A DNA stretch of 64,000 bases from DASUPK01 sp963782345 (lineage in GTDB: Bacteria; Actinomycetota; Thermoleophilia; Solirubrobacterales; 70-9), in the NCBI GenBank assembly GCA_963782345.1, contig CAWAJF010000004.1:372001-436000 (forward strand), given 5' to 3'. Positions 7,845 through 16,011 of the stretch are shown here, one piece after another. The position numbers and the translations under genes are program-made. The notes beneath the pieces were generated by a model. That model had not been told where the DNA came from, did no database searches, and was given only the letters and a program-made list of their open reading frames with translations. Within the stretch, counting starts at the first letter, position 1. Each line of letters opens with the position of its first letter.

Positions 7845-7879
7845 CGCGGGCCCGGCCGGCAAAGCCGGCCGGGCCCGCG
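7845..7879 (+). terminator. Perfect 16-bp stem-loop after the MMPL gene
   Basis: CGCGGGCCCGGCCGGC (7845-7860) is followed by AAA and its exact complement (7864-7879). It lies between the MMPL stop and the MFS start at 7895. There is no U-tract, so it may act as a Rho-independent-like pause or protect the mRNA end. Confidence 0.55.
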
Positions 7880-7894
7880 CGCTAGTTTGGCCGC

Positions 7895-9559
7895 GTGAGG
7901 CGTGTCTTCATAGCCCTTGCCGCCGGGGTCGCCCTTGCGGACGCATCGATCGTCACCCTGGGGCTGCCCTCGATCCTGGTCGAGCTCAATGCGACCGTCG
8001 AGGGCGTCGCGCTGGTGCTCGGCGTCTACACGGCCGTTCTCGCCCTGGCCCTGCTTCCCGCCGCCTGGCTCTGCCGCCGCTACGGCGACGCGCACGTCGG
8101 GGCCGCCGGGCTCGCCCTCTTCTGCGCGGCGTCGCTCGGCTGCGGCGCATCCGACTCGCTGGGGCTGCTGCTGGTGCTGCGCGGCGTCCAGGCGCTGGGC
8201 GGGGCCGGCGGCCTGGTGGCGGCCTTCGAGCTCCTCGACGGCGGCAGGCCCGGGCCGGGTCGCCGGATGTGGGTCGCCGCCTCGGTCTTCGGGATCGCGG
8301 TCGGGCCGGCGCTCGGTGGCGCGCTGACGCAGGCGTTCTCGTGGCGGGCCATCTTCTTCGCCCAGGCCCCGATCGTGTTCGGCGGGATGCTCGTCGCCCT
8401 GCAGGCGGCGCGCGGCGAGATGGTGGCGCCGGACGACGGCCGCGATCCGGACCGGCCGACGGGCCCGTTGCCGATCCGCGCCGCCGCCGCCCTGGCCCTG
8501 CTCTCGGCCTCGCTGACCGCGGTCATCTTCCTGGTCGTCCTGCTGCTGGTCTCGGGCTGGAGCATCGAGCCGCTCGCCGCGGCGCTGGCCGTGAGCGTCC
8601 TCCCCGTCTCCGCGCTGGTCTCCTCGCGGCTGCCGGCGAGCGCCCAGACTCGAGGGGTCGCGGGATGCGTGCTGGTCGCGGGCGGGGTCGGCTGCCTGGC
8701 GCTGCTGCCGACGGCCTCCGCCTGGTGGACGGTGGTGCCACAGGTCCTGGCGGGGGCCGGGATGGGCATGGCGCTTCCGGCCCTGTCGGGCGAACTGATG
8801 CCGGAGCACACGCGCCACGACGTGGCCCGGCTGCTCTCGATCCGCCACGCCGGGATCGCGATCGCCCTGGCGGCGCTCGCCCCCCTGATCTCCTCGAACC
8901 TCACCTCGACCATCGACTCCGCTCGCGAGCAGGGCACGGCCGCTGTCCTCGACGCCCACCTGCCGCCGGAGGACAAGGTCGCGATCGCTCCGGACCTGTT
9001 CGGAGGTCTGAACACCGATGACCCGCGCGGCGAGCTGCAGAAGTCGATCGAGAAAGCTCGCACGACTCTCGATCCGGGCCAGTCGGCTGAGCTCGGGCAT
9101 CTGGGCGATCGCCTGGACAACGTGGTGACGGGTGCCGTTCGAGACGCGTTCCGCAGCACGTTCATCGTCACGGCCACCCTGGCGCTGCTGGCGGCCCTGA
9201 TCCTGCTCTCCGGCGCACTCGGGTCCGCGCTCGCGCGGCCGGCGCTGGCGACGGCCGCGGTCGCAGCGATCGCGGCCCTCGCCGGCTACGGCATCGTGTT
9301 CGCGACCTCGAGACAGGAGACGGTGCCCATCCGCGACCCCTGCAAGGACCGCAACCTCCCAGACACCGGGGGCATCAGCGGCGCGCTCCAGAACGCCTCC
9401 CTGGCGGCCCTCGACCGCGCGGCGTGCGAATTCGGCTCGAGCCGCGAGGAGCTCCTGCTCGCGCTCTTCGACGACCGCCTCCAGCACAAGTTCGAGCAGG
9501 AGCACGGCGTCAACCCCCGCTCGGTGTTCTCGCTCGGCCCGGCGCTCCTCGGCCTCTGA
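7895..9559 (+). CDS. MFS transporter with long C-terminal extension
   Basis: 554 residues. The N-terminal 340 resemble a major facilitator of the DHA2-like drug/proton antiporter type: an 'ADASIVTLGLPSI' TM1, 'WLCRRYGDAHVG' in the 2-3 loop, and many hydrophobic segments. The C-terminal part is unusual. It has a charged stretch (about 345-400, 'LQKSIEKARTTLD'), two further TMs (about 425-470), then about 80 polar residues with two Cys (DPCKDRNLP, RAACEFGSSREE) and an acidic helix-rich end. The GTG start has no strong ribosome site. The stop codon is the first triplet of a palindromic repeat. Substrate unknown. Confidence 0.82.
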   Translation: MRRVFIALAAGVALADASIVTLGLPSILVELNATVEGVALVLGVYTAVLALALLPAAWLCRRYGDAHVGAAGLALFCAASLGCGASDSLGLLLVLRGVQALGGAGGLVAAFELLDGGRPGPGRRMWVAASVFGIAVGPALGGALTQAFSWRAIFFAQAPIVFGGMLVALQAARGEMVAPDDGRDPDRPTGPLPIRAAAALALLSASLTAVIFLVVLLLVSGWSIEPLAAALAVSVLPVSALVSSRLPASAQTRGVAGCVLVAGGVGCLALLPTASAWWTVVPQVLAGAGMGMALPALSGELMPEHTRHDVARLLSIRHAGIAIALAALAPLISSNLTSTIDSAREQGTAAVLDAHLPPEDKVAIAPDLFGGLNTDDPRGELQKSIEKARTTLDPGQSAELGHLGDRLDNVVTGAVRDAFRSTFIVTATLALLAALILLSGALGSALARPALATAAVAAIAALAGYGIVFATSRQETVPIRDPCKDRNLPDTGGISGALQNASLAALDRAACEFGSSREELLLALFDDRLQHKFEQEHGVNPRSVFSLGPALLGL

Positions 9560-9610
9560 CCCCGGGGGTCAGGTCTTGCGTGCCACATGTCGTTTGCAAG
9601 ACCTGACCCC
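9557..9610. repeat. REP-like palindromic repeat, copy 1
   Basis: Perfect 15-bp arms GGGGTCAGGTCTTGC (9565-9579) and GCAAGACCTGACCCC (9596-9610) flank a 16-base loop containing ACATGT. A TGACCCC half repeat precedes the left arm, and its TGA is the MFS stop codon. The same architecture occurs at 59585-59640. It resembles dispersed palindromes mobilised by Y1 (REP-associated) transposases; none is encoded here. Confidence 0.8.
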
Positions 9611-9636
9611 GGGGCTGACCCAAATAGGGTTTTCGC

Positions 9637-10044
9637 GTGCCGACCCGCCGGGAGATCATCGAGACGTTCATTCCGAACTCGCCCCATGCGGCGCAGCTCG
9701 GGATCCGGGTGGTGTCGCTCGGCACCGATCAGGCGGCCCTCGAGCTTCCCTTCAAGCCTGAGCTGGCGACGATCGGCGAGGTGGTTCACGGCGGCGCGAT
9801 CGGCGCTCTGATCGACACGGCGGCGATGGCGGCCGCATGGGCGACCGACGATGTCCCGGAGAGCGTGACGGGATCCACCGTCTCGCTGTCGGTCAATTTC
9901 GCCTCGGCAGCGAGCGGCGTTGGCCTCCGCGCCGAGGCGCACGTCGCGAAGCGCGGCGGCCGGCTCAGCTTCTGCGAGGTCAGCGTCACGGATCCCGAGG
10001 GCACGGTCGTCGCCCACGGGATCGTCACTTACCGGTTTGGGTAA
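9637..10044 (+). CDS. PaaI-type hotdog-fold thioesterase
   Basis: 135 residues, standard for a single hotdog domain. It has the helix signature 'VHGGAIGALIDTAAMAAAWA' (about 50-69) of the PaaI/YdiI acyl-CoA thioesterase group and terminal strands ending 'VVAHGIVTYRFG'. Such enzymes hydrolyse aromatic or fatty acyl-CoAs. The GTG start is used. The SDR at 10081 lies 36 bp downstream on the same strand behind its own AGGAGG, so the two are probably one unit in acyl-CoA metabolism. The specific thioester is unknown. Confidence 0.85.
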   Translation: MPTRREIIETFIPNSPHAAQLGIRVVSLGTDQAALELPFKPELATIGEVVHGGAIGALIDTAAMAAAWATDDVPESVTGSTVSLSVNFASAASGVGLRAEAHVAKRGGRLSFCEVSVTDPEGTVVAHGIVTYRFG

Positions 10045-10080
10045 GAATCCGCCCCCCACTCACAACAGGAGGGAAACACC

Positions 10081-10920
10081 TTGGGACTGCTTGACGGAAA
10101 GAGCGCGATCATCACCGGCTCCGCACGCGGCATCGGCAGAGCGACCGCCGAGCTGTTCGTGCACGAGGGCGCCAAGGTGCTGATCAACGACCTCGACGGC
10201 GACGTCGCAGAGCAGGCCGCGCAGGAGATCGATGGCGAGACGGCCGTCTTCGCCGGCGACCTCACCAAGCCGGGCATCCCGGACCAGCTGGTTCAGTCGG
10301 CGATCGATGCGTTCGGTCAGGTGGACGCGGTGGTCAACAACGCCGGCTACACGTGGGACGGGGTCGTCCACAAGATGTCCGACGAGCAGTTCCAGGCGAT
10401 GCTCGACATCCACACCGTCGTCCCCTTCCGGGTGATCCGGGCTCTGGCGCCGACCTGGCGCGAGGCGGCGAAGAAGGAAGCCGAGGCGGGCGAGGAGGTC
10501 TTCCGCAAGATCGTCAACGTCACCTCGATCTCGGGCACCATGGGCAACGCCGGACAGGCGAACTACTCGTCGGCCAAGGCCGGGCTGACGGGGCTGACGA
10601 AGACCATCGCCAAGGAGTGGGGCCAGTTCAAGATCAACAGCAACGCGGTCGCCTTCGGGTTCGTCGAGACGCGGCTGACCCAGGCGAAGGAGAAGGGCGA
10701 GACCATGCAGGCCGCCGGCGAGAGCAGCGGCGAGGAGGTCTCCCTGGGGATCCCCGAGCAGCTCCGCCAGATGGCCCGCATGACCATCCCGCTCGGCCGC
10801 CCGGCCGAGCCCTCCGACGCGGCGGGCCCGATCGCCCTGCTGTGCTCTCAGTACGCCAACTTCATCCACGGCCAGGTGATCAACGTCACCGGCGGGCAGT
10901 TCACCGGGATGTACTCCTGA
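10081..10920 (+). CDS. Short-chain dehydrogenase/reductase (FabG-like)
   Basis: 279 residues, TTG start after an AGGAGGG site. It has the Rossmann motif TGSARGIG (about 13-20), NNAGY, a catalytic Ser in 'NVTSISG', the YSSAK Tyr-Lys pair, and a C-terminal 'INVTGGQFTGM' as in 3-oxoacyl-ACP/CoA reductases. An insertion of about 30 residues relative to E. coli FabG contains charged Glu/Lys stretches (REAAKKEAEAGEEV). Likely an NAD(P)H-dependent reduction or oxidation of hydroxyacyl-CoA substrates, in line with the adjacent thioesterase. Confidence 0.9.
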   Translation: MGLLDGKSAIITGSARGIGRATAELFVHEGAKVLINDLDGDVAEQAAQEIDGETAVFAGDLTKPGIPDQLVQSAIDAFGQVDAVVNNAGYTWDGVVHKMSDEQFQAMLDIHTVVPFRVIRALAPTWREAAKKEAEAGEEVFRKIVNVTSISGTMGNAGQANYSSAKAGLTGLTKTIAKEWGQFKINSNAVAFGFVETRLTQAKEKGETMQAAGESSGEEVSLGIPEQLRQMARMTIPLGRPAEPSDAAGPIALLCSQYANFIHGQVINVTGGQFTGMYS

Positions 10921-10938
10921 GAATCGCCGGCGGCCGGC

Positions 10939-11781
10939 TCACTCCTTCCGCCGCTCCTCGGCGATTGGCTCGCCTCCCTCGCCCGCCGCACCACCCGGCG
11001 GCCAGGCGCCGAACCAATTGTCGCGCGCCCCGTCGATCGTGAGGACGCAGCCGGAGAAGAAGTCGCCCGCCGGCGAGGCCAGGTAGGCCATCAGCCACGC
11101 CATCTCGTCCTCGGTCCCCAGCCGGCCGAGGGGCACGGTCCCCGCGACGTTCTCGACGATCGCCTTCGGGTACTTGGTCCGGAGCGTCTCGGTGTCGAAC
11201 TGGCCGATCGCGACGGCGACCAGCCGGATCCCGAACCGGGCCCACTCGACCGAGAGCGTCCGCATCATGTTCTCGACCGCCGCCCGGGCGGCGCCGGTGT
11301 GGACCATCCCCGGGAAGCCCATGTGAGGTGAGACGGTGATGCTGATCACCTTGCCGCTCTCCTGCGGGATGAAGGCCTTGGTGGCGGCGGCATGGGTCAT
11401 CTGCCAGGTGCCCTGAACGTTCAGCTCGATCACGGTCCGGAACCCCTTCGGCGTGATCGCCTCGGCCGGGCTGAGGAACTGGCCGCCCGCGTTGTTCACC
11501 AGAAGATCGATGCGCCCGTGTCGCTCCATGACCGCGTCCATGAACGAGTCGACCGCCTCGTCGTCGCGGATGTCAAGAGCCTCGAACTCCGCCTTTCCTC
11601 CCCGTGCCTTGATCTCGTCGACCATGCCCTGGAGCGGCTCGGTGCGGCGGCCGCAGCCGACCACCGTCGCGCCGAGGCCGGTCAGCTCGAGGGCGGTCGC
11701 CTTGCCCAGCCCGGTGCCCGCGCCGGAGACGACGCAGACCTGTCCATCCAGCAATCCGGGCGCGAAGATTCGTGAACTCAC
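10939..11781 (-). CDS. SDR, PECR/DECR-like enoyl-CoA reductase candidate
   Basis: 280 residues from the GTG at 11781; an upstream in-frame ATG at 11928 would overlap the divergent gene and is rejected. It has GAGTGLG and NNAGG motifs. At the active site it reads VHTGAARAAVEN instead of the usual YxxxK. This Tyr-less 'H(S/T)GAARA' signature is typical of peroxisomal trans-2-enoyl-CoA reductase and related dienoyl-CoA reductases, and supports a role with unsaturated acyl-CoAs. The C-terminus (DNWFGAWPPGG) also fits that group. Convergent with the SDR at 10081. Confidence 0.8.
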   Translation of the reverse strand: MSSRIFAPGLLDGQVCVVSGAGTGLGKATALELTGLGATVVGCGRRTEPLQGMVDEIKARGGKAEFEALDIRDDEAVDSFMDAVMERHGRIDLLVNNAGGQFLSPAEAITPKGFRTVIELNVQGTWQMTHAAATKAFIPQESGKVISITVSPHMGFPGMVHTGAARAAVENMMRTLSVEWARFGIRLVAVAIGQFDTETLRTKYPKAIVENVAGTVPLGRLGTEDEMAWLMAYLASPAGDFFSGCVLTIDGARDNWFGAWPPGGAAGEGGEPIAEERRKE

Positions 11782-11806
11782 GAGCCCTGAGCATAAGCTG
11801 GCCAGC

Positions 11807-12715
11807 GTGAGCGTGAACGCGGAGCCGGTTCCGCTGGAAGGGCCGCTGCCCGGCGGCACCGATGGGGCTGGGTTGGTCGTGGAGCCCCTGCACACGGGCG
11901 TCGCGAGCTGGCCGGCGTCCTTCTTCAATCGAAGCGGGCGCGGCCCGATTGCGCGACTGCGCGCCCTCGGCGTCGGCTCGAAGCCGGAGGAATGGGAGAG
12001 TCGGCCGGTTCCCGCCTATCTGGCCCGACACCCGAGCGCCGGGAACCTCCTGGTCGACACCGGGCTCCATCCCTCCGTCGCCCGCGATCCTCGCGACAAT
12101 CTCGGCCGGTTCTCCGGGCGCCACTACACGGTCGAAGAGGGCCAGGACGTGGTCTCCCAGCTGCGCATGCGCGGACTCGACGCGGCAGACATCGACGTCG
12201 TCGTCCTCACCCACCTGCACGAGGACCACGCCTCGGCGATCGAGGTATTCCCCGAGGCCCAGTTCGTGCTCAGCGCCACCGAGTGGGAGGCTGCGACGAC
12301 CGGTCGCCTGCCGCTGCTTCGCGGCTACCACCCCTCGCACTACGACTTCGCCTTCGAATACGCAACGGTCGACTTCGACGGCGAGCTCGTCGAGTCGTAT
12401 GGCCCCTTCGGACGCACCTTCGATCTCTTCGGCGATGGCTCCGTCCGCCTCGCGTACACGCCCGGTCACAGTGCCGGCCACACCTCGGTGATCCTCCGCC
12501 TGCCGCGGCGAGACTTCGTCGTCGTGGGCGACGCCGCCTACGACTGGAAGCAGTTCGAGGGCGAGACCGAGCCGACGATGATGGCCGATGAGCACAACTG
12601 GAAGCGCTCGCTTCGCGAGCTGCAGGCCTACAGGCGCACCTACCCCTACGCGCTGATGGTCCCCGGGCACGACCCGGAGTTCTGGGAGAAGCTCGAGCCC
12701 CGCTACGAGGAGTAG
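11807..12715 (+). CDS. Metallo-beta-lactamase-fold hydrolase (AHL-lactonase-like)
   Basis: 302 residues from the GTG at 11807. It shows the dinuclear zinc motif HLHEDH near residue 138, then 'PGHSAGHTS', 'VVGDAAYDW' with the bridging Asp, and 'VPGHD' near the end. The order and spacing are those of the quorum-quenching N-acyl homoserine lactonase group, but this family also includes general lactonases. Only 25 bp separate its start from the divergent SDR start, implying a compact shared promoter. Lactone specificity cannot be judged. Confidence 0.87.
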   Translation: MSVNAEPVPLEGPLPGGTDGAGLVVEPLHTGVASWPASFFNRSGRGPIARLRALGVGSKPEEWESRPVPAYLARHPSAGNLLVDTGLHPSVARDPRDNLGRFSGRHYTVEEGQDVVSQLRMRGLDAADIDVVVLTHLHEDHASAIEVFPEAQFVLSATEWEAATTGRLPLLRGYHPSHYDFAFEYATVDFDGELVESYGPFGRTFDLFGDGSVRLAYTPGHSAGHTSVILRLPRRDFVVVGDAAYDWKQFEGETEPTMMADEHNWKRSLRELQAYRRTYPYALMVPGHDPEFWEKLEPRYEE

Positions 12716-12718
12716 CGG

Positions 12719-13528
12719 CTAGCTGCGGCCGCGGGCGTCGACCGCGCCCGGCTCCGGCGACGTCGCCGGCAGTCCCTCGCGCAGGCGCCTGAGCACGTCG
12801 CGGCGCCCGTTCTCCTCGAGGTCGACGTACATCGCGCGGACGCGGTCGAAGACCTGGTTGGCCACCCGCTGCTGCTCCTCGCGGCTCGGGTCGGCATTGA
12901 CCGGGAAGGTGACCGGCTCGCCGTACTGGATCGTCACCTTCGGAAAGCGGAGCCGCTTCCAGCCGCGCACGTGGGCGGAGCCATGGATGGCGACGGGCAC
13001 GACCGGCACGCCCGACTCCAACGCGATCTTGCCGATCCCGCGCTTCGGCTCACCAAGGTCACCGGTGCGCGAGCGGCCACCCTCCGCGTACATCAGCATC
13101 GTGCCCCCGCGGTCGAGGACGATGTTCGCGGTGACGAAGGCCTCCTCGTCGTGGTGCCCGCGCCGCACGGGGAAGGCACCGCCGTGCTTGAAGATGTACT
13201 TGATCGCCGGATTCGAGAACAGCTGGGACTTGGCCATGAACTGAACCTTCCGCGGCAGGTAGACGGCCGCGAAGAAGTGGTCCCACTGGCTGAAGTGGTT
13301 GGGAGCGAGGATCACCGGGCCGGTGGCCGGGACGTTCTCCACCCCGATGGCCCGGGCGCGGTAGAAGAGGATCGTCGGGATGGTGAGGATGACGCGGGCG
13401 AGGTCGTAGATCCAGCCGACGCCCTTCCGCGCGCTGCGGTGGTACTGCGTGAACATCTCCGCCGGCCTCGGGTCCTTGTAGACCTGCGGCTTCATGTCCT
13501 TGGGATTCACCTGAGGCATCTCTTCCAT
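12719..13528 (-). CDS. 1-acyl-sn-glycerol-3-phosphate acyltransferase (PlsC family)
   Basis: 269 residues; membrane-associated acyltransferase of phospholipid synthesis. It has acyltransferase block I NHFSQWD (HX4D, about 77-83), the block III motif EGGRSRTG (about 145-152), 'GIGKIALESGVPVVPVAIHG' and a C-terminal helix. The N-terminal 60 residues hold one hydrophobic stretch (VILTIPTILFYRA). ATG start at 13528. It lies downstream of glpK but behind that gene's terminator, so it is probably transcribed separately. It could transfer acyl groups to lysophosphatidate or a related lipid. Confidence 0.88.
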   Translation of the reverse strand: MEEMPQVNPKDMKPQVYKDPRPAEMFTQYHRSARKGVGWIYDLARVILTIPTILFYRARAIGVENVPATGPVILAPNHFSQWDHFFAAVYLPRKVQFMAKSQLFSNPAIKYIFKHGGAFPVRRGHHDEEAFVTANIVLDRGGTMLMYAEGGRSRTGDLGEPKRGIGKIALESGVPVVPVAIHGSAHVRGWKRLRFPKVTIQYGEPVTFPVNADPSREEQQRVANQVFDRVRAMYVDLEENGRRDVLRRLREGLPATSPEPGAVDARGRS

Positions 13529-13539
13529 CCTGTGCTCAC

Positions 13540-13563
13540 AAAAAACGCCGTCAAAGACGGCGT
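13540..13563 (-). terminator. Rho-independent terminator of glpK
   Basis: Read on the minus strand: ACGCCGTC, loop TTT, GACGGCGT, then TTTTT. An 8-bp GC-rich stem with a T-run makes this the clearest intrinsic terminator in the window. It lies between the glpK stop and the plsC start. Confidence 0.85.
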
Positions 13564-13617
13564 CACCTGCTGATTCCTACCCGCAGATTACGCGTGGGTT
13601 ACGCGCTCCGATCAACC

Positions 13618-15069
13618 CTACTCAGCCGCCCAGCCGCGCGCCCGGGCGACGGCCTCGCGCCAGCGGGACACCAGCCGATCGCGCTCGGCCTCGGCCATCG
13701 TGGGCTCATACGTCGCGGCCTGGCGCCACATCTCGCGCACCTGACCGGCGGACCACATCCCCGTCGCGATCCCGGCCAGATAGGCGGCTCCGAGCGCGGT
13801 CGTCTCCGAGACCTCCGGAACGATCACGGGCACGCCGAGGACGTCGGCCTGGAACTGCATCAGCCACGAGTTGGCGACGGCCCCGCCATCGGCCTTCAGC
13901 GAGGGGACGCTCTCTCCCGCCGCATCCTCCTGCGCGCGCACGGCGTCGACGGTCTGGTACGCGATCGCCTCGAGCGCGGCCCGGGCCAGGTGTTCCCTGC
14001 CCGTGCCGCGGGTGAGACCGACGATCGTGCCCCGGGCATACGGGTCCCAGTGCGGAGAGCCGAGCCCGGTGAGGGCCGGGACGAAGTAGACATCGTCGTT
14101 GGACTCGAGCGACGAGGCGAGCGCCTCGGACTCGGACGCCTCCGAGATGATCCCGAGGCCGTCCCGCAGCCATTGCACCGCGGCCCCCGTGACGAAGACG
14201 GCGGCCTCGAGGGCGTAGGTCACCTCGCCTCCGATTCCCCAGGCGATGGTGGTCAGCAGACCCTCCCCCGGCTCCGGGGCATCAGCGCCGGCGTTGAGGA
14301 GGACGAAGCTGCCCGTGCCGTAGGTGTTCTTGGTCTCACCGGGTTGCTGGCACGCCTGCCCGAAGAGGGCCGCCTGCTGGTCCCCGGCGATCCCCGCCAC
14401 GGGGACCTCGCCGCCGAACACCGAGGTCGTGCCGTAGATCTCAGAGGAGGGCACCGGCGCCGGCAGCGTCTTCGGATCGACGCCGAGCAGCTCGCAGAGC
14501 TCCTCGTCCCAGCCAAGCTTGCGGATGTCGAAGAGCATCGTGCGGGAGGCGTTCGAGTAGTCGATCAGGTGGCGGCCGGTGAGCTTGAAGACGAGCCACG
14601 AGTCGATGGTCCCGAAGGCGACGCCGTCGGGGAGCTCCGCGTTCTGGATCAGCCACTCGATCTTGGTCCCGGAGAAGTAGGGGTCGATCACGAGCCCGGT
14701 GCGCTCGCGGATCAGGTCTTCGGTGCCCTGCTCGCGCAGCTCGGCGCAGCGCGCCGCCGTGCGGCGGTCTTGCCAGACCAGCGCGTGGTGCACCGGCTCG
14801 CCCGTGCTCGGGTCCCAGGCGACGACGGTCTCACGCTGGTTCGTGATCCCGATTCCCGTCAGGTCGGCGCCCTGCACGCCGGCATCCGAGAGGGCATCGA
14901 TCGCCACCTTGCGGGTCACCTCCCAGATCTCGGCGGCGTCGTGCTCGACCCAGCCCGGCCTCGGGAAGTGCTGCTCGAACTCGCTGTATGAGCGGCCGCG
15001 TGGCTGCCCCCGCTCGTCGAAGACGATGCAGGTGGTCCCCGTCGTCCCCTGGTCGATGGCCAGGATCAT
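13618..15069 (-). CDS. glpK: Glycerol kinase
   Basis: ATP-dependent phosphorylation of glycerol to glycerol-3-phosphate. 483 residues, close to the usual 500. The FGGY-kinase layout is clear: N-terminal phosphate loop 'AIDQGTTGTTCIVFD', 'GWVEHDAAEIW', 'ITNQRETVVAWD', 'YGTGSFVLLNAG' (about 256-267) and 'SPHWDPYARGTIVGLTRGT'. ATG start. The GT2 gene ends only 15 bp upstream on the same strand, so both are likely in one transcript ending at the terminator at 13540. It feeds glycerolipid synthesis; plsC follows. Confidence 0.95.
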   Translation of the reverse strand: MILAIDQGTTGTTCIVFDERGQPRGRSYSEFEQHFPRPGWVEHDAAEIWEVTRKVAIDALSDAGVQGADLTGIGITNQRETVVAWDPSTGEPVHHALVWQDRRTAARCAELREQGTEDLIRERTGLVIDPYFSGTKIEWLIQNAELPDGVAFGTIDSWLVFKLTGRHLIDYSNASRTMLFDIRKLGWDEELCELLGVDPKTLPAPVPSSEIYGTTSVFGGEVPVAGIAGDQQAALFGQACQQPGETKNTYGTGSFVLLNAGADAPEPGEGLLTTIAWGIGGEVTYALEAAVFVTGAAVQWLRDGLGIISEASESEALASSLESNDDVYFVPALTGLGSPHWDPYARGTIVGLTRGTGREHLARAALEAIAYQTVDAVRAQEDAAGESVPSLKADGGAVANSWLMQFQADVLGVPVIVPEVSETTALGAAYLAGIATGMWSAGQVREMWRQAATYEPTMAEAERDRLVSRWREAVARARGWAAE

Positions 15070-15084
15070 CGGCCGGGACGCTAC

Positions 15085-15768
15085 CTACCGGCGCTCGCGC
15101 GCCGCACGCCGGATGTCGTAGAGCTGGCGGCCCCGATGGAGGAAGCCGGCGGGGGTCCGCCGGGTGGCGTGGTGTATCAGCGGCAGCTCGATCTCCTCGA
15201 CTCGCTTGCCGGCCCTGACCGCGTCGATCGTCATGCCCGTCTCGAGCCCCCAGCCCGCGGCGAACGGGATCAGCCCGCGCAGCGTCGAGACCCGCATCGC
15301 GCGCTGACCCGAGAGCGGTGCCTCGAGGCGCACGCCGCAAAGCCGCTCGACCGCGTTCTGCGCATACCCCAGGGTGAACCCGAAACCGCCGCCCTCCGGC
15401 GCAGCGAATCTCGCGACGGCCAGGTCGCACCTGTCGGTCTCCACCGCCTCGACCAGCGGAACGAGCTCGCCGGCGCTCTCTGCGAGGTCCGCGTCGCAGA
15501 GCAGCACGGTCGCGGCGTCATCGAACTCGCTGACCGCTGCCTCGGCGGTCGCGGTCACGTTTCCGCCCTTGCCGTGCGGGCGCCGGCGGCTGACGAGCCA
15601 AGCCCCGTGGCGCATGGACTCGGTCTGCGTCCCGTCGCTGGAGGCGTCGTCGGCCACCATCAGCCGCGCCCCGGGGAACGCGGCGGACAGGGCCTCGAGC
15701 GTCGCCCCGATTCGCTCGACCTCGTTCTGCGCCGCGACGATCGCGACGCGCGCGGATTCCGGCGTCAC
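15085..15768 (-). CDS. Family 2 glycosyltransferase
   Basis: 227 residues of GT-A fold. It has the N-terminal 'VAIVAAQNEVERIGATLEAL', 'VADDASSDGT' nucleotide-sugar site (about 37-46), the metal-binding D-x-D as 'LLCDADLAES' (about 90), and 'GWGLETGMTID' (about 165). This short form without membrane anchors resembles glucosyl-3-phosphoglycerate or polyprenyl-phosphate sugar transferases. Acceptor unknown. It lies 15 bp upstream of glpK and is divergent from the biotinyl carrier gene, whose start is 21 bp away. Confidence 0.85.
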   Translation of the reverse strand: MTPESARVAIVAAQNEVERIGATLEALSAAFPGARLMVADDASSDGTQTESMRHGAWLVSRRRPHGKGGNVTATAEAAVSEFDDAATVLLCDADLAESAGELVPLVEAVETDRCDLAVARFAAPEGGGFGFTLGYAQNAVERLCGVRLEAPLSGQRAMRVSTLRGLIPFAAGWGLETGMTIDAVRAGKRVEEIELPLIHHATRRTPAGFLHRGRQLYDIRRAARERR

Positions 15769-15789
15769 CGCCGACTATTGTCCCGGCGC

Positions 15790-16002
15790 ATGGCTGACGT
15801 AGAGGCGCACATCACCGGCACAGTCTGGAAGATCGAGGTCAAGGTCGGCGACCAGGTCGACGAGGGCGACACCGTCGTCATCCTCGAGTCGATGAAGATG
15901 GAGATGCCGGTCGAGGCCGAGGATCCCGGCAAGGTCGCCGAGATTCGCTGCGAGGAAGGCCAATCGGTCTCCGAGGGCGACGTCCTCGTCGTGCTCGAAT
16001 AG
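15790..16002 (+). CDS. Small biotin/lipoyl-attachment domain protein (BCCP-like)
   Basis: 70 residues, a complete free-standing biotinyl domain. The motif ESMKME (about 35-40) carries the Lys to be biotinylated, with flanking hammerhead strands 'GTVWKIEVKVGDQVDEGD' and 'CEEGQSVSEGDVLVVLE'. It would act as a mobile carboxyl carrier for an acyl-CoA or pyruvate-type carboxylase encoded elsewhere. ATG start. The crotonase gene follows after 9 bp. Biotin synthesis genes lie 6 kb away in the window. Confidence 0.9.
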   Translation: MADVEAHITGTVWKIEVKVGDQVDEGDTVVILESMKMEMPVEAEDPGKVAEIRCEEGQSVSEGDVLVVLE

Positions 16003-16011
16003 CCTCAGCCC

